34,920 nt of DNA from RGIG6165 sp045545175 (GCA_045545175.1 JAZQAK010000044.1:1-34920); one strand, 5' to 3'. Positions 13,001 to 18,345 are shown, counted from the stretch's first letter. The notes: a model not told the origin generated them from the letters alone. Translations and numbers: made by a program.

Positions 13001-14179
13001 ACGGGCGGTTATCAGGAAAACGTCTTTGCAACAGGTAAAGAGGGTAACGTTAAAATAACGCTTGACGGTGAAAACGTCATCTCAGTAACTCAGTTCCAGA
13101 ACCGTGCTTTTGAACGTACTACTGACGAGTACAAGAATCGCACTTCGGATTACGAAGCACTTCTTGACAGAGTAGACGGTAAGTTGGATGCACTTACGGT
13201 TGTAGCAGACGGTGCAACGGCACCTTACGGAACGGCGTATATCTGGAACAGCCATGCAAACTACTTTGATAGTCAATTTGAAGAACTCTCAAAGAGATAC
13301 TATTCAGGCACGATGTCACTAGCTATGCTTGAATACTATACTTCAAGACTTACGGACCTTCTTGATGATATTGACGAGGCCACGATGTACGGCGGTACGG
13401 ACACGACGACTGACTTTGATCCCGAGACCCCCGGAACTGACGTAGGTGGAAATGATACGACAACACCCGGCACACAGGGCGGTATCATAGGAGATATCGG
13501 CGGCGGTGAAGCAGGTGCAGGTATCGGCGGTGGCGCAGACGTTGGAGGCATCGGTGGTGGCACCGGTGGAGCAGGAGATGACGGTGAAACGACAGATCCC
13601 GTAACACCCACACCCGATGACAACAGACGCTTTATCGACGTGGCAGAAACAGACTGGTTCAACAAAGCAGTAAACTACGTAGCAGATAACAATTACTTCC
13701 AGGGCGTAAGCGAAAACGAATTCGATCCTTACGGAAAGATGACGAGAGCAATGCTCGTGACGGTAATAGGCAGAATGGCGAAGGCAGATACGAGCGGTGC
13801 GGTAAATAACTTCACCGACGTGGCAGACGGAAGCTGGTATGCAGGTTACGTAGCGTGGGCTGCAGAAAACGGAATAGTAACGGGTATCGGAGAGGGCAAG
13901 TTTGCACCTAACGACAATGTTACGAGAGAACAGATAGCGGCAATCCTTATGAGATATGCTGCAACAAAGGGAATAGAGACGAGTGTTGATAACACAGAAA
14001 AGTATGATTCAATGAAGGATACAGATAAGGTATCCGATTATGCGGTAGAAGCACTTAAGTGGGCAACAGCAAACGGAATCATAAATGGTGCAGAAGGCAA
14101 CATCAATCCGAAAGGAAATGCCACGAGAGCAGAAGTGGCACAGATGATAATGAATTTCTGCAACACGTTCTCTATCTAA
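1037..14179 (+). CDS. Giant secreted SLH protein with Ig-like modules, YGGG repeats and a metallo-beta-lactamase-fold domain
   Basis: This encodes a 4,380-residue protein. The ATG at 1037 follows AAGGAGG (1024-1030) at ideal distance and begins a signal peptide (charged start, hydrophobic core 7-23, cleavage near AFA at 25-27). The order after that is: repeated units opening with a TVFPYN-like strand; a BIG_2-like Ig domain (about 437-523); about nine Ig-like modules with the pattern GT-x-L-x-x-V-x-LPT followed later by W and Y-x-F; and blocks of IYGGG/VYGGG repeats spread from about residue 235 to 3300. Acidic linkers lie near 2828-2860 and 2900-2912. A metallo-beta-lactamase-fold domain (about 3725-4015) has HxHxDH at 3790-3795, AGD at 3917-3919 and SHHGH at 3945-3949, most like the C-terminal domain of ComEC. 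A Gly/Thr-rich linker (about 4115-4197) and three SLH domains (4199-4378) finish the protein. It should be exported and bound to the cell wall. The substrate of the enzyme domain is unknown. Confidence 0.95.
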   Translation: MRKSTRLLAIFLAVLMTVSVLPVSAFAADSVAVGGTITEVDPDNELAWATVFPYNPGSGDAYWSGYVSLVENPTFYTQIPAKVDGVKQLVPVEADWTLVSATDAEGNPITDLKYNGAAVGTTYTFEPKVSDAFTWGCSVKPITVKIVDAGWTYKGARQGFISDGVPVPYVIKWNDSSNGIYDATGRNLISNCAPGDALVAFGGVHNTVTGTGKTAPAASDGKSDVTVTGNANITAVYGGGHGKAHTGGATIKINDATVGTVYSGSYRTTMADTTNIDISGDVTITNIIGGGDNYQGTHSGDMIVTIHDLAESAKITSIMRSRATKLVVRLDNTSTRLLTDSNTTIEEAEIQIKVAEDEYEPYTDIVDESKLTGIDSVVTKGDVLPTTFEGLEGTFVWDKDTSATGEQTFTLTAPTGYFFDGYVKTKEYTITVYNEMVEASAVVIDQGDVTLNTGSTTVLTATVEPDNAIDKTVTWSTQDTDVIEIDAVTGEVKALAVGVATVTATVDTVSGSVSDTCTVTVEQAVKITDVDTEGLALYTVFPYNDVDSQTKWSSYASYVESPVFYPTLSVLIEGQSDYTDLPVTWVCTDENGAEVEYNGKATGSTYYFRAVAEGYTFTGGAPVITAEIADAGLFTQTTRNFGYSSVGNQIPIVVKINDDEDCVLYDATGLNVIAMSDGEAYAIPTMSKSNLYHIYAGLGNKNGTGKTANINPEGDTSITLLDVARLETLYGGGYKVAVDGSTNITIKNSTITTVYGGGNGADVTKDANIDVSGKVNSTSIYGGGLSADVSGVANITIHELEEGFLIGKISKGTASAMVIDVDDPEVAVEIFKAVDDWTNVTAKVNGQEVKVITSLDVAKTEYSVAHGTPLANVGLPTSFEVGGSVVDGFTWDGEYNATRAGTYALTLVPPADVYLTVEIAVTVTVEAKVASYKISSISTPTANVDVVYKTSLEDAKVQLPTEFVANDGEFTVPSSAYEWTTEEYNGIVPGEYTFTAVITNDDYIYLEGVEAFKAVVTVGVPAGEETVVTEIDLPVNYTVFTKDTGTVSIAGKGETRPVKFYDKLNAVAYENGVRKDIEITGIEWDDGVKDRTDTNGEYWIYTIKSYDPGVEIAPELIAATTITAYKTEVEYKSNSSNVKANGTVVVPAVIKLSGYEAYSGGYKGYPGMAAMDATGFNNLYSNITLANNITYYAGNYSDIAADVSLVLDEGIQATGIYGGGYKASVTGDSVVTFKKNATILKNVYAGSFEDFFKGTSTLNFESGSVVNGKVYASSNGGNFDGDVIINVESGAQIAGIAVAPEGEDYPDSVRINVASDFDLSLIEGLETGLVTVYVDGVQRHFVSEVDIGSFRIEVENGAVSDYRDVLPKVSITTTANQTYEVPETDYTWTDENGFDGNKSGEYVFTLKFNDNYSFVNNAQYNNTLVVYVKVDPADYRTVSEITTEIPPSVTVVDGTAIEDVEILSSVSAYTYGVGQTVSDAVLGEINGITWTSSDYNPNVEGNYTFTMVLPDGYVMATPVTVTVTVVEVADPTITAIKVPVTETYFTNGIVTEPKFYSTLEAEVLTDTTPETITLRGITWKCTGTYSATTVGTYEFVIEPSSLDGKYQLRDGLLDETKITVHVVNSTITYGKNSSHYKTTTENLVPIFVQDENGVAALYDLTGCNKIYAGNLSASARLLAGGDDQVATTDGQTARINMSSSTLQLVAGGSFGRAFTGNAEINVYGTAKITDLVAGTVNEAFNGDSHITIDGEVEIDKIVAGSDYRTSATATDIGIVGSENAVAFNGTVTITIKDTFEGSIGSIEKAADKLVINCPATFPYANYVDLTDANVEIYVDGVRAQHVTNVQAPEKVVYNVKLGTAADAVGLPTTLAAMINGVQGTINGVTWICDNYNADKAGKYTFTPVIPAEYSVTTDIEVTVRVLTANAGQATITEFAPISTVMVSLGTQRENVNLPTTVMATVNGQRVAVEVDNWACSNYDGTVFGAEYTFTATVSGEYVLGAAAPTLTVKVGSAKIVEIYVPVTETTFPRGAVETPVFYDTLKVKLDSGMVTEVSGFEWTVKDYNKNSVGTYTATINAAPENCEFAGSLNVPSIKITVTRQQYDVMTTDAYIYLYGIPTVVNGTTSATYLYDMTGCNKTSQTNIVGKTVYGGTPANKASLSTTMIEMRGGKLGAIYGGSRDATRVTQGTYIYVLGGSLSQIYGGGNGSTTSATMAVTKNTYVYVENASVTSRVSGAGYNGNVEEDAMVIVKNSTLNGIYGGSYSKKIGEVEGLATIKLLDGATVGTVYGSGRTPVVNELEVYLSKYAAITSKFDTVGQSDVTEYVKIFFETGFDLSKVYTEEDKVELYEGHFLEDRETFVTDREIKVIRNGGFVRGDFYVEKGTALENIGLPTTVNGEIDGKPETVSGISYSPVGAYDGDTPGRYEFKLNIPDGYNVPPTTLNKAGKVTVVVTEPAQSDYITAIFAENTGFTLANGTAIENVGLPSAYKVVLSAGKQKTIPVKNWKVTDENGRNVEFDSYTAGTYVFTPEFDSAYKVLTSVEMPTHTVTISQYRPYRTGNSRFLNGIPADIGGMMITDKNGNYLGQAGTWTTVYGGSASDDIESTDITMNSGTLYALYGGSSNRDVKGDAKVTVNGGTIPYVYAASVKGTIRSAKVTVNGGDITNVYAGNACTFFKGIEYEMNGGTVTNFYVSDSNAVGSVQGTLQAEDEVLAETTEKDKGSIVVEQGELISIVYVQNGGTVKALYGGGNGASTNNGSVKLYLNKGTADAVSGAGAVAGSCTLGNVYIVMADGFNSNLIYANAPGQIYGKSYVIVPKTFNRYNIIGWDEDGEVSDDNNQEGDMEGEDALDDVIVQAEVIVSGGHYEEGIPVRILYVGGTQMVFGRGIPIRVVGEYEGVGGDDEEEDWDEEDVVGIPTYIEYFDENYDPETETPVYFSYETYVDANGDPLVLTGVWRKHPEQLVTGASAIVYGGGMFGTTDKYPSTYVEFNGGQTKGVYGAGKNDTKGTANLVLDPKGPYSPGSVYGGGSDTGTRANKVHVEVRGGSYGSIYAGGYRASNNGTRVDIEAGSVNYVYMGGYVSATVTAGEVELNLSNCTVGTIYGGGYGDGSTTLGSAYINVNENVNITGNVYPKGVGQRPDGVASGPVKLWAYVNLNDADNMASQKRKIKFTKAQAPYIYVNGEPMAEMPDTSTASFATADKSVEVVTAQASDYRGNRSMVFLNGIPTIIAGDGDGHSYAYQAKTKDGTLNAYQKNADGTFKYENGKRVSNIVRDPDTGMAIKGARLVSVDLVDCIIYGGANGKSVEDVYVEFHNGGGCWEFYAGCRGGNVGYDAQGNEVGLLEVRQFDGGAFDGTYLGNVLGFDPNGNQSVNVFMSRVVFLGINGGTRYTAFGGSGGTIGSEEKFKEGYYNREGEVISYSDPDDGETYTITGTWEDYNLDIEKEDYTEYYDSMNARFNGEDNRDFLEGDYYVDPYDDHYTIYALTAAYSSNHYYLGTVTSERNAVLNRVYGNAYARQTAYGLRYDAELDMFVEDYNNYMPMATFTPAPYIGSNTGIRYNDIRFDRESTYGAFSPLGNLDEGARNLGHTYLNIYETDTTKEQHNEVYKALTVKSADNLTVNRDFYPKWSFTSAWALGVDKEMAQIAIREGYVTGVTDPKDVRIHMLGAEDAARLLNYYYVGSFDEFVTTENATQTRGYQEVFDASDDLGKFVIRHFKILHPGDEGMNRYLTYDASRFGDSQLITFPNGETMLIDTGLSEPATLINNVKYVLEQHKKQGIGDGNTIDYFVITHYHSDHQNNAAPILRAFDIKNFILPPFDKNGVPQSYVGIAETKSEQYVAEGKDPINFIRVKRGDKFIIGEGENAVEMFVTNPGDHSYRTYTLAEGIRRSENGGYSSFANPYSIGFMFTTAQGQKYFTAGDVREDAEVSMLRTYGKDFMKADAMKLSHHGHATSNIWEFMHAVNPDVAVMNAEGLMYAIAVVPRYCAANNTGGYQENVFATGKEGNVKITLDGENVISVTQFQNRAFERTTDEYKNRTSDYEALLDRVDGKLDALTVVADGATAPYGTAYIWNSHANYFDSQFEELSKRYYSGTMSLAMLEYYTSRLTDLLDDIDEATMYGGTDTTTDFDPETPGTDVGGNDTTTPGTQGGIIGDIGGGEAGAGIGGGADVGGIGGGTGGAGDDGETTDPVTPTPDDNRRFIDVAETDWFNKAVNYVADNNYFQGVSENEFDPYGKMTRAMLVTVIGRMAKADTSGAVNNFTDVADGSWYAGYVAWAAENGIVTGIGEGKFAPNDNVTREQIAAILMRYAATKGIETSVDNTEKYDSMKDTDKVSDYAVEALKWATANGIINGAEGNINPKGNATRAEVAQMIMNFCNTFSI
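1741..10990 (+). repeat. Coding repeats: Tyr-Gly-Gly-Gly solenoid-like blocks within the giant protein
   Basis: Short units carrying IYGGG, VYGGG, LYGGG or close variants (YGGS, YAGG, YMGG) recur. Clear copies are encoded near 1741, 3220, 3297, 3376, 4684, 7479, 7557, 7635, 7805, 8811, 8884, 9270, 9940, 10105, 10335 and 10919. Within a block they are spaced about 22-30 residues and alternate with beta-strand-like segments such as A-x-I-T-I and V-T-V-N-G-G. The pattern suggests a right-handed beta-solenoid, which is inference. Blocks are separated by Ig-like modules. Confidence 0.75.
12200..13080 (+). other. Region encoding the ComEC-like metallo-beta-lactamase-fold domain
   Basis: This part of the giant gene encodes LIDTG (before the metal motif), THYHSDHQ with candidate ligands H3790, H3792, D3794 and H3795, then AGD with D3919 and LSHHGH with H3946/H3947. 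The LSHHGH pattern is typical of the ComEC/Rec2 branch of the metallo-beta-lactamase superfamily, in which a hydrophobic-Ser/Gly-HHG motif follows the AGD strand. All core metal-binding positions appear present, so the domain is likely active. Members of this superfamily bind two metal ions and hydrolyse phosphoesters, nucleic acids or other esters. Confidence 0.8.
13566..14179 (+). repeat. Duplicate of the SLH-coding segment at 87-700
   Basis: Positions 87-700 align with 13566-14179 at a constant offset of 13,479 bases with no indel, through the end of the Gly-rich linker, all three SLH domains and the stop codon. Long stretches are identical, for example 158-248 against 13637-13727. Differences cluster, mainly in the SLH1-SLH2 junction (about 300-345) and just before SLH3 (about 540-560). 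Confidence 0.9.
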
Positions 14180-14184
14180 CTACA

Positions 14185-14222
14185 ATAAAAAACGGTATGA
14201 CTTTTGTCATACCGTTTTTATT
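14185..14222. terminator. Bidirectional terminator between the giant SLH gene and the convergent membrane-protein gene
   Basis: The stem is CGGTATGAC (14193-14201) with GTCATACCG (14206-14214) and a TTTT loop. A-runs before it and T-runs after it make it work on both strands. It serves the giant gene on the plus strand and overlaps the stop codon of the minus-strand gene ending at 14207. Confidence 0.88.
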
Positions 14223-14584
14223 TTGTTGAGCAAGAATATAGCGGGAATACAAAGCAGAAACCAGTAAAATGAAAAAAGAAGCGAGATTTGACCGAAAATA
14301 TTTAATGGAAGATTTGAATAATTCCAGATATTCATATCAAACCATACGTTGAGGATGCACCCCGATATAAATTCGGTCATAGAAATCGCAATACTGCCCA
14401 AAAACGCCTTTAAGATTACAGACTTGTCAGACAACCAATAGTTTATTTTGTACAGAAAAAGGACACAAAGCCCTCCGATTAAGAACATAAATGGGTGAGA
14501 ATATCCGCGGTATATCAGTTCAATGATAAAATAGATACCGCCACCCATTAAAAAAACGTATAACTGCTTAATAAAATTCTTCAT
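14207..14584 (-). CDS. Small membrane protein, putative ABC-transporter type IV (CmpB-like) family
   Basis: The protein has 125 residues with four predicted membrane segments (about 8-26, 31-48, 58-78 and 97-118). The spacing of Tyr-Arg-Gly near the first helix, an Asp/Glu-bounded second hairpin with FISGCILN, and WNYSNLPLNIFGQI before the last helix resemble the family once named ABC_trans_CmpB (DUF1113), common as orphan genes in Firmicutes. Its real role is not established and no ATPase partner is adjacent. The start has only a weak GCGG-like ribosome site. It stands alone, convergent with the giant SLH gene and divergent from the next gene. Confidence 0.75.
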   Translation of the reverse strand: MKNFIKQLYVFLMGGGIYFIIELIYRGYSHPFMFLIGGLCVLFLYKINYWLSDKSVILKAFLGSIAISMTEFISGCILNVWFDMNIWNYSNLPLNIFGQISLLFSFYWFLLCIPAIFLLNKIKTV

Positions 14585-14627
14585 AGAACTATATTTACCG
14601 CAAAATTATTATTTATTCTGAAAATAC

Positions 14628-14656
14628 TTTAAAAAGGTAATGAGATGATGTATAAT
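14628..14656 (+). promoter_or_regulatory. Probable promoter of the YoaK-like gene
   Basis: A perfect TATAAT lies at 14651-14656, with a weak -35 (TTTAAA, 14628-14633) 17 nt upstream. The start codon at 14687 is 31 nt downstream and is preceded by GGAG. Confidence 0.5.
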
Positions 14657-14686
14657 ACTGCAAGATATGTTTTGCGGAGTTAAGTT

Positions 14687-15379
14687 ATGAAAGAAAAAAA
14701 GAATTTACGGTATCTTGAACGTGAAAAGCATTGGATATATTGGATGCTGATTTTTGTGTCGGGATTTTACGGTGCCTATACAGTCTCTCTTAAAGGCGGT
14801 GTTTTCTGTAATGCACAGACGGCAAATTTCGTTCTCTTTTCTGTTTGGTTGGGTAAAGGGGAATGGATTAAAGCGTTGTACTACTTTATTCCGATGAGTG
14901 CATATTTCTTGGGTGCGGTAGTGTCAGAGATTCTTCCTGACACATTTAAAGAAAAGTATGTTGTCAGTTGGGACACTGCATTGATTTTGTTTGAAATTGT
15001 ATTAATACTTGTGATAGGTGCTCTGCCTGACAGTGTGCCTCATCAGATATCGCAGGTGATAATCAACTTTATATGTTCTATGCAGTATAATACCTTCAAA
15101 CAGGCAGAGGGGGTGCCTATGGCAACTACCTTCTGCACAAATCATATTCGGCAGACGGGAGTTGCGTTTGCACATTGCTTAAAACACGGCGACGATACTT
15201 CAAAAACTCGGCTTTTTGTACATATACGTATGTTGGTTTTCTTTGTACTGGGTGCGGTTGTATCAGCACTTCTCTGCCGATATGTCGGTGGGAAGACGAT
15301 ATGGTTTACCGTTATTCCTCTTGCTATAGTTTTTATTGATCTTCTGAATGCAGATATAAAAAAGATTGAAGCGAACTGA
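14687..15379 (+). CDS. YoaK/DUF1275 family membrane protein
   Basis: This is a 230-residue integral membrane protein. The N-terminal part (about 17-75) carries the family pattern: a first helix with GFYGAYTVSL, then GG-x-F-x-N-A-Q-T-A-N, where the Asn-Gln-Thr-x-Asn run is the most conserved feature of DUF1275 (B. subtilis YoaK). A mid-protein motif with MQYNTF, then M-A-T-T-F-C-T-N-H, also fits. About six membrane segments are visible. The length matches the family. Its molecular function is unknown. It is transcribed alone between a TATAAT promoter and a strong terminator that it shares with the convergent DtxR-type gene. Confidence 0.85.
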   Translation: MKEKKNLRYLEREKHWIYWMLIFVSGFYGAYTVSLKGGVFCNAQTANFVLFSVWLGKGEWIKALYYFIPMSAYFLGAVVSEILPDTFKEKYVVSWDTALILFEIVLILVIGALPDSVPHQISQVIINFICSMQYNTFKQAEGVPMATTFCTNHIRQTGVAFAHCLKHGDDTSKTRLFVHIRMLVFFVLGAVVSALLCRYVGGKTIWFTVIPLAIVFIDLLNADIKKIEAN

Positions 15380-15404
15380 TTTAAGTTCGCTTCAATCTTT
15401 TTAT
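15361..15404. terminator. Bidirectional terminator between the YoaK-like gene and the DtxR-family gene
   Basis: A perfect 14-bp stem, GATTGAAGCGAACT (15364-15377) with AGTTCGCTTCAATC (15384-15397), has a 6-nt loop, A-run and T-run. It overlaps the last codons and TGA (15377-15379) of the plus-strand gene and lies just beyond the stop of the minus-strand gene. Confidence 0.92.
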
Positions 15405-15763
15405 TTACTGAAATGTTTTTTTAATGCATCAAACGTTTCGTCACTTATAACGTGTTCGATTCTGCAGGCATCTTCCGATGCGATTTCTTCGTTCACACCG
15501 AGTGAAAGCAGAATCTCTTTTATAAACGTATGCTTTTCATAAACTTTTTTTGCAATACTAAGACCGGCTTGAGTCAAAGTGATATGACCGCGACCGTCCA
15601 TTTCTATATAGCCGTTTGTCTTGAGGTTTTTCATAAAAACGCTGATACTCGGCTTCGAAAAAGAAAGCTCGTTTGCAATATCTATCGAACGTACAAATTC
15701 TTTTCTCTGCGACAAAATGAATATCGTTTCAAGATAGTTTTCCGCAGATTCCTGAATTTTCAT
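15401..15763 (-). CDS. DtxR/MntR-family metal-dependent transcriptional regulator
   Basis: This is a 120-residue protein. Residues 1-70 form the winged helix-turn-helix of the family: E-x-A-E-N-Y-L-E-T-I at the start, the recognition helix around 34-48 with SFSKPSIS, and the wing D-G-R-G-H-I-T-L-T near 56-64. Residues 72-120 are the short dimerisation/metal domain. Candidate metal ligands are E12, H78, E97/D98, E103 and H104 (pattern DACRIEHVIS). There is no SH3-like C-terminal domain, as in MntR. It probably senses Mn(II) or Fe(II) in the cytoplasm and represses metal-uptake genes. The start follows GAGGTGA (minus strand, 15768-15774). It is divergent from pstS across 87 bp, but nothing shows that it controls the pst genes. 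Confidence 0.9.
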   Translation of the reverse strand: MKIQESAENYLETIFILSQRKEFVRSIDIANELSFSKPSISVFMKNLKTNGYIEMDGRGHITLTQAGLSIAKKVYEKHTFIKEILLSLGVNEEIASEDACRIEHVISDETFDALKKHFSK

Positions 15764-15781
15764 ATAATCACCTCAAAAAAT

Positions 15782-15810
15782 ATTATAACACATACGAACA
15801 ATTCTTGCAA
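15782..15810 (-). promoter_or_regulatory. Promoter of the DtxR-family gene
   Basis: On the minus strand TTGCAA (15810-15805), a 17-nt spacer and TATAAT (15787-15782) precede the ribosome site and ATG at 15763. The same 87-bp gap should hold the pst promoter. I see only a partial match there (TTGTCA at 15832-15837) with no well-spaced -10. Confidence 0.65.
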
Positions 15811-15850
15811 TGCTGATTAACTTAACACTTATTGTCAATAATACTAACGG

Positions 15851-16699
15851 GTGAGAATTATAAAAAGGATTACTATTCTGGTTTTTTGTATGCTGTTTAT
15901 TTTTGCTTCCTGCGGAGAGAGAAACAGTATACACGTTATTTCAAGAGAAGCAGGCTCAGGCACGCGAAGCACTTTTACCGAAACTTTTTCTCTTGTAAAT
16001 GAAAACGGTTATGATATGACAAGGGAAGATGCCGATATAAATGACTCGACGGGTGTTATGCTTGCAAACGTCTCGTCTGATGAAGCGGCAGTTGGATATA
16101 CCTCGATAGCATCGTTGTCCGATAAGGTGAAAGCAGTTTCGATTGATGGAATAAGTCCCACTGCCGAAAACGTAACAAGTCAGAAATACAAGGCAAGCCG
16201 TGCACTTTTTGTTGTGGTAAGGCATGATATTTCAAAAGAGGCAAAAGATTTTATCAGTTATATTTTGTCATCTCAGGGACAACGTATTATAAATGATACG
16301 GGCTACGTTTCTTTACCGTATGAATCTGAGTATCAAAAAAGCGATTTAAGCGGCAAAGTGACTGTGGCAGGCTCATCATCCGTTGCCCCCGTTATAGAAA
16401 GAATTGCGGAGGAATATGAGCTTGTCAGCAACATTGAAATTGAACTGCAACAGAGTGATTCGTCGTCGGGGATAAGAAGTCTGTGTGAAGGTGTGTGCGA
16501 TATAGCTCTTTCTTCGCGTGACTTAAAGGAGGATGAACTCATACTCGGTCTTGTACCGTATGAGATAGCATACGATGCACTTGCTGTTATAGTAAATGCA
16601 AAAAATCCGTTGTCAAATTTGTCGTCGCAACAGGTGTGTGCAATTTATAAAGGTGATATAAAGTATTGGTATGAGGTCGTAAATGACAAAAATTCGTGA
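15851..16699 (+). CDS. pstS: Phosphate-binding lipoprotein, PstS-like, with permuted halves
   Basis: This 282-residue lipoprotein has a positively charged start, a hydrophobic core and a lipobox ending FASC (C21), so it should sit on the outer membrane face and pass phosphate to PstC/PstA. The order is odd. Residues 29-160 begin with VISREAGSGTR, which in ordinary PstS opens the second half. Residues 169-282 begin with KVTVAGSSSV and end with IKYWYEV, which in ordinary PstS is the first half. The protein thus reads as one binding protein with its halves swapped, not as a truncated one. Its GTG start at 15851 has no clear Shine-Dalgarno sequence. An AAAAGGA lies just after it, so the start is less certain than the frame. 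The end overlaps pstC by 17 nt. Confidence 0.85.
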   Translation: MRIIKRITILVFCMLFIFASCGERNSIHVISREAGSGTRSTFTETFSLVNENGYDMTREDADINDSTGVMLANVSSDEAAVGYTSIASLSDKVKAVSIDGISPTAENVTSQKYKASRALFVVVRHDISKEAKDFISYILSSQGQRIINDTGYVSLPYESEYQKSDLSGKVTVAGSSSVAPVIERIAEEYELVSNIEIELQQSDSSSGIRSLCEGVCDIALSSRDLKEDELILGLVPYEIAYDALAVIVNAKNPLSNLSSQQVCAIYKGDIKYWYEVVNDKNS

Positions 16700-17534
16700 A
16701 AAAGTAATGCATACGGTGTTTTTTATTTCGGCGTGTGTGGCGGTATTCGGTGTACTTATGATATGTATATTCCTATTTGCCGAGGGCATACCTGCACTGC
16801 GTGAAATCGGTGTTATACGGTTTATATCAGGTAAGATATGGTATCCCTCGGCAGATAAATACGGTGTTTTGCCTATGATACTCGGCAGCATATGCGTGAC
16901 GGCAGGTGCACTTGTTCTTGGGGTGCCCGTCGGAATATTTACCGCTATTTGTCTTGCTGTGTTTTGTCCGAAAAAAGTATACAAAATAATAAGAACTTTC
17001 GTCGACATACTTGCAGGGGTGCCTTCCGTAATTCTGGGCCTTTTCGGCATAACCGTAATAGTGCCTGCCGTACGTCGTATTTTCGGCGGATGGGGAAGCA
17101 GTATTCTTGCTGCGTCCGTTGTACTGTCAATAATGATATTACCTACCGTGATAAGTGTTGCGGAGAGTTCACTTCGGGCGCTTCCGACAACTTATTTCGA
17201 AGGGGCGCTTGCACTTGGTGCCACACGGGAGAGAAGTGCATTTTCCGTAATGCTTCCTGCGGCATCATCGGGAATTGCGGCAGCAGTGGTGCTAGGTACG
17301 GGAAGAGCGATTGGCGAAACGATGGCGGTTATTATGGTTGCAGGCAATCAGAGTGTTATGCCCTCCTCGATAATTAAGGGGGTAAGAACTCTTACCGCAA
17401 ATATAGCCATTGAAATGGGGTATGCCGCCGGTCTGCACAGAGATGCACTCGTTGCAACGGGGGCGGTGCTCTTTGTTTTTATCTTACTTCTTAATTTGCT
17501 GTTTTCAGCACTCACAAGGAGACACAAACGATGA
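16683..17534 (+). CDS. pstC: Phosphate ABC transporter permease PstC
   Basis: This is a 283-residue membrane protein with about six helices. The N-terminal helix is followed by a PstC-type loop with FISGKIWYPS and YGVLPMILGS. The cytoplasmic EAA-type loop that docks on PstB is present (EGALALGATRE, then VMLPAASSGI, then GRAIGETMAV). It pairs with PstA to form the channel. The ATG at 16683 lies inside the end of pstS (17-nt overlap), and its TGA overlaps the ATG of pstA by 4 nt, so translation of the three genes is likely coupled. Length is normal for the family. Confidence 0.95.
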   Translation: MTKIREKVMHTVFFISACVAVFGVLMICIFLFAEGIPALREIGVIRFISGKIWYPSADKYGVLPMILGSICVTAGALVLGVPVGIFTAICLAVFCPKKVYKIIRTFVDILAGVPSVILGLFGITVIVPAVRRIFGGWGSSILAASVVLSIMILPTVISVAESSLRALPTTYFEGALALGATRERSAFSVMLPAASSGIAAAVVLGTGRAIGETMAVIMVAGNQSVMPSSIIKGVRTLTANIAIEMGYAAGLHRDALVATGAVLFVFILLLNLLFSALTRRHKR

Positions 17535-18343
17535 AAAACCGCAAAACAGAAGCTAAAATACTGCGTTTATCAACTGTAATGGCAACCGCCTTTACAGTTG
17601 TTTCGCTTGCCTCATTGTGCCTGTTTGTGTTGGCAAAAGGTGTTTTGTACGTAACACCTGAATTGTTTTCTTTAAAATATACAAGTCAGAATGCTTCGGT
17701 AGTTCCTGCAACGGTAAATACGCTTGTAATAGCCGTGCTGTCGCTTGCAATAGCAATTTTACCGGGTGTTTTTTCTGCTGTATATCTGTGTGAATATGCA
17801 GGAAGAAATAATAAATTTGTCGCTGTTATAAGAGTGATGACCGAAACGCTTGCGGGGATTCCGTCTATCGTATACGGGCTTTTCGGCTATCTTGCGTTTG
17901 TGATTTCTGCAGGCTGGGGGTACAGTATTATTGCAGGTGCACTGACTTTATCGCTAATGATTTTGCCTGTGATAATGCGAACGGCAGAGGAAGCGATAAA
18001 CGCTGTTCCCGACTCTTTCAGGGAGAGCAGTTATGCACTCGGAGCAGGCAGATTACGAACTGTTACAAGAGTTGTAATACCTTCTGCATTGCCCGGTATA
18101 TTTTCTGGGGTAGTGTTATCTGTCGGCAGAATTCTCGGCGAGACGGCGGCACTTATTTACACGGCAGGCACGGTGGCAGGGCTTGCTTCAGGGCTGAGAA
18201 GTAGCGGAAGAACGCTCTCCGTACAGATGTATACTCTATGGCGTGAGGGAATATATACACAAAAAGCCTTTGCTTCTGCGACAGTCTTGCTGATACTGAC
18301 GGTGCTTATAAATGTTTTATCGTCATTTTTCAAAAGGAGATAG
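17531..18343 (+). CDS. pstA: Phosphate ABC transporter permease PstA
   Basis: This is a 270-residue membrane protein with about six helices, the second half of the phosphate channel. Family features include LAGIPSIVYGLFGY in the middle, the EAA-type loop (SSYALGAGRLRT, then VVIPSALPGI) and GRILGETAALIYTAG near the end. It starts with an ATGA overlap with pstC and ends at TAG 18341-18343, only 2 nt before the pstB start. That stop sits inside the ribosome site region of pstB. Confidence 0.95.
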   Translation: MKNRKTEAKILRLSTVMATAFTVVSLASLCLFVLAKGVLYVTPELFSLKYTSQNASVVPATVNTLVIAVLSLAIAILPGVFSAVYLCEYAGRNNKFVAVIRVMTETLAGIPSIVYGLFGYLAFVISAGWGYSIIAGALTLSLMILPVIMRTAEEAINAVPDSFRESSYALGAGRLRTVTRVVIPSALPGIFSGVVLSVGRILGETAALIYTAGTVAGLASGLRSSGRTLSVQMYTLWREGIYTQKAFASATVLLILTVLINVLSSFFKRR

Positions 18344-18345
18344 GT

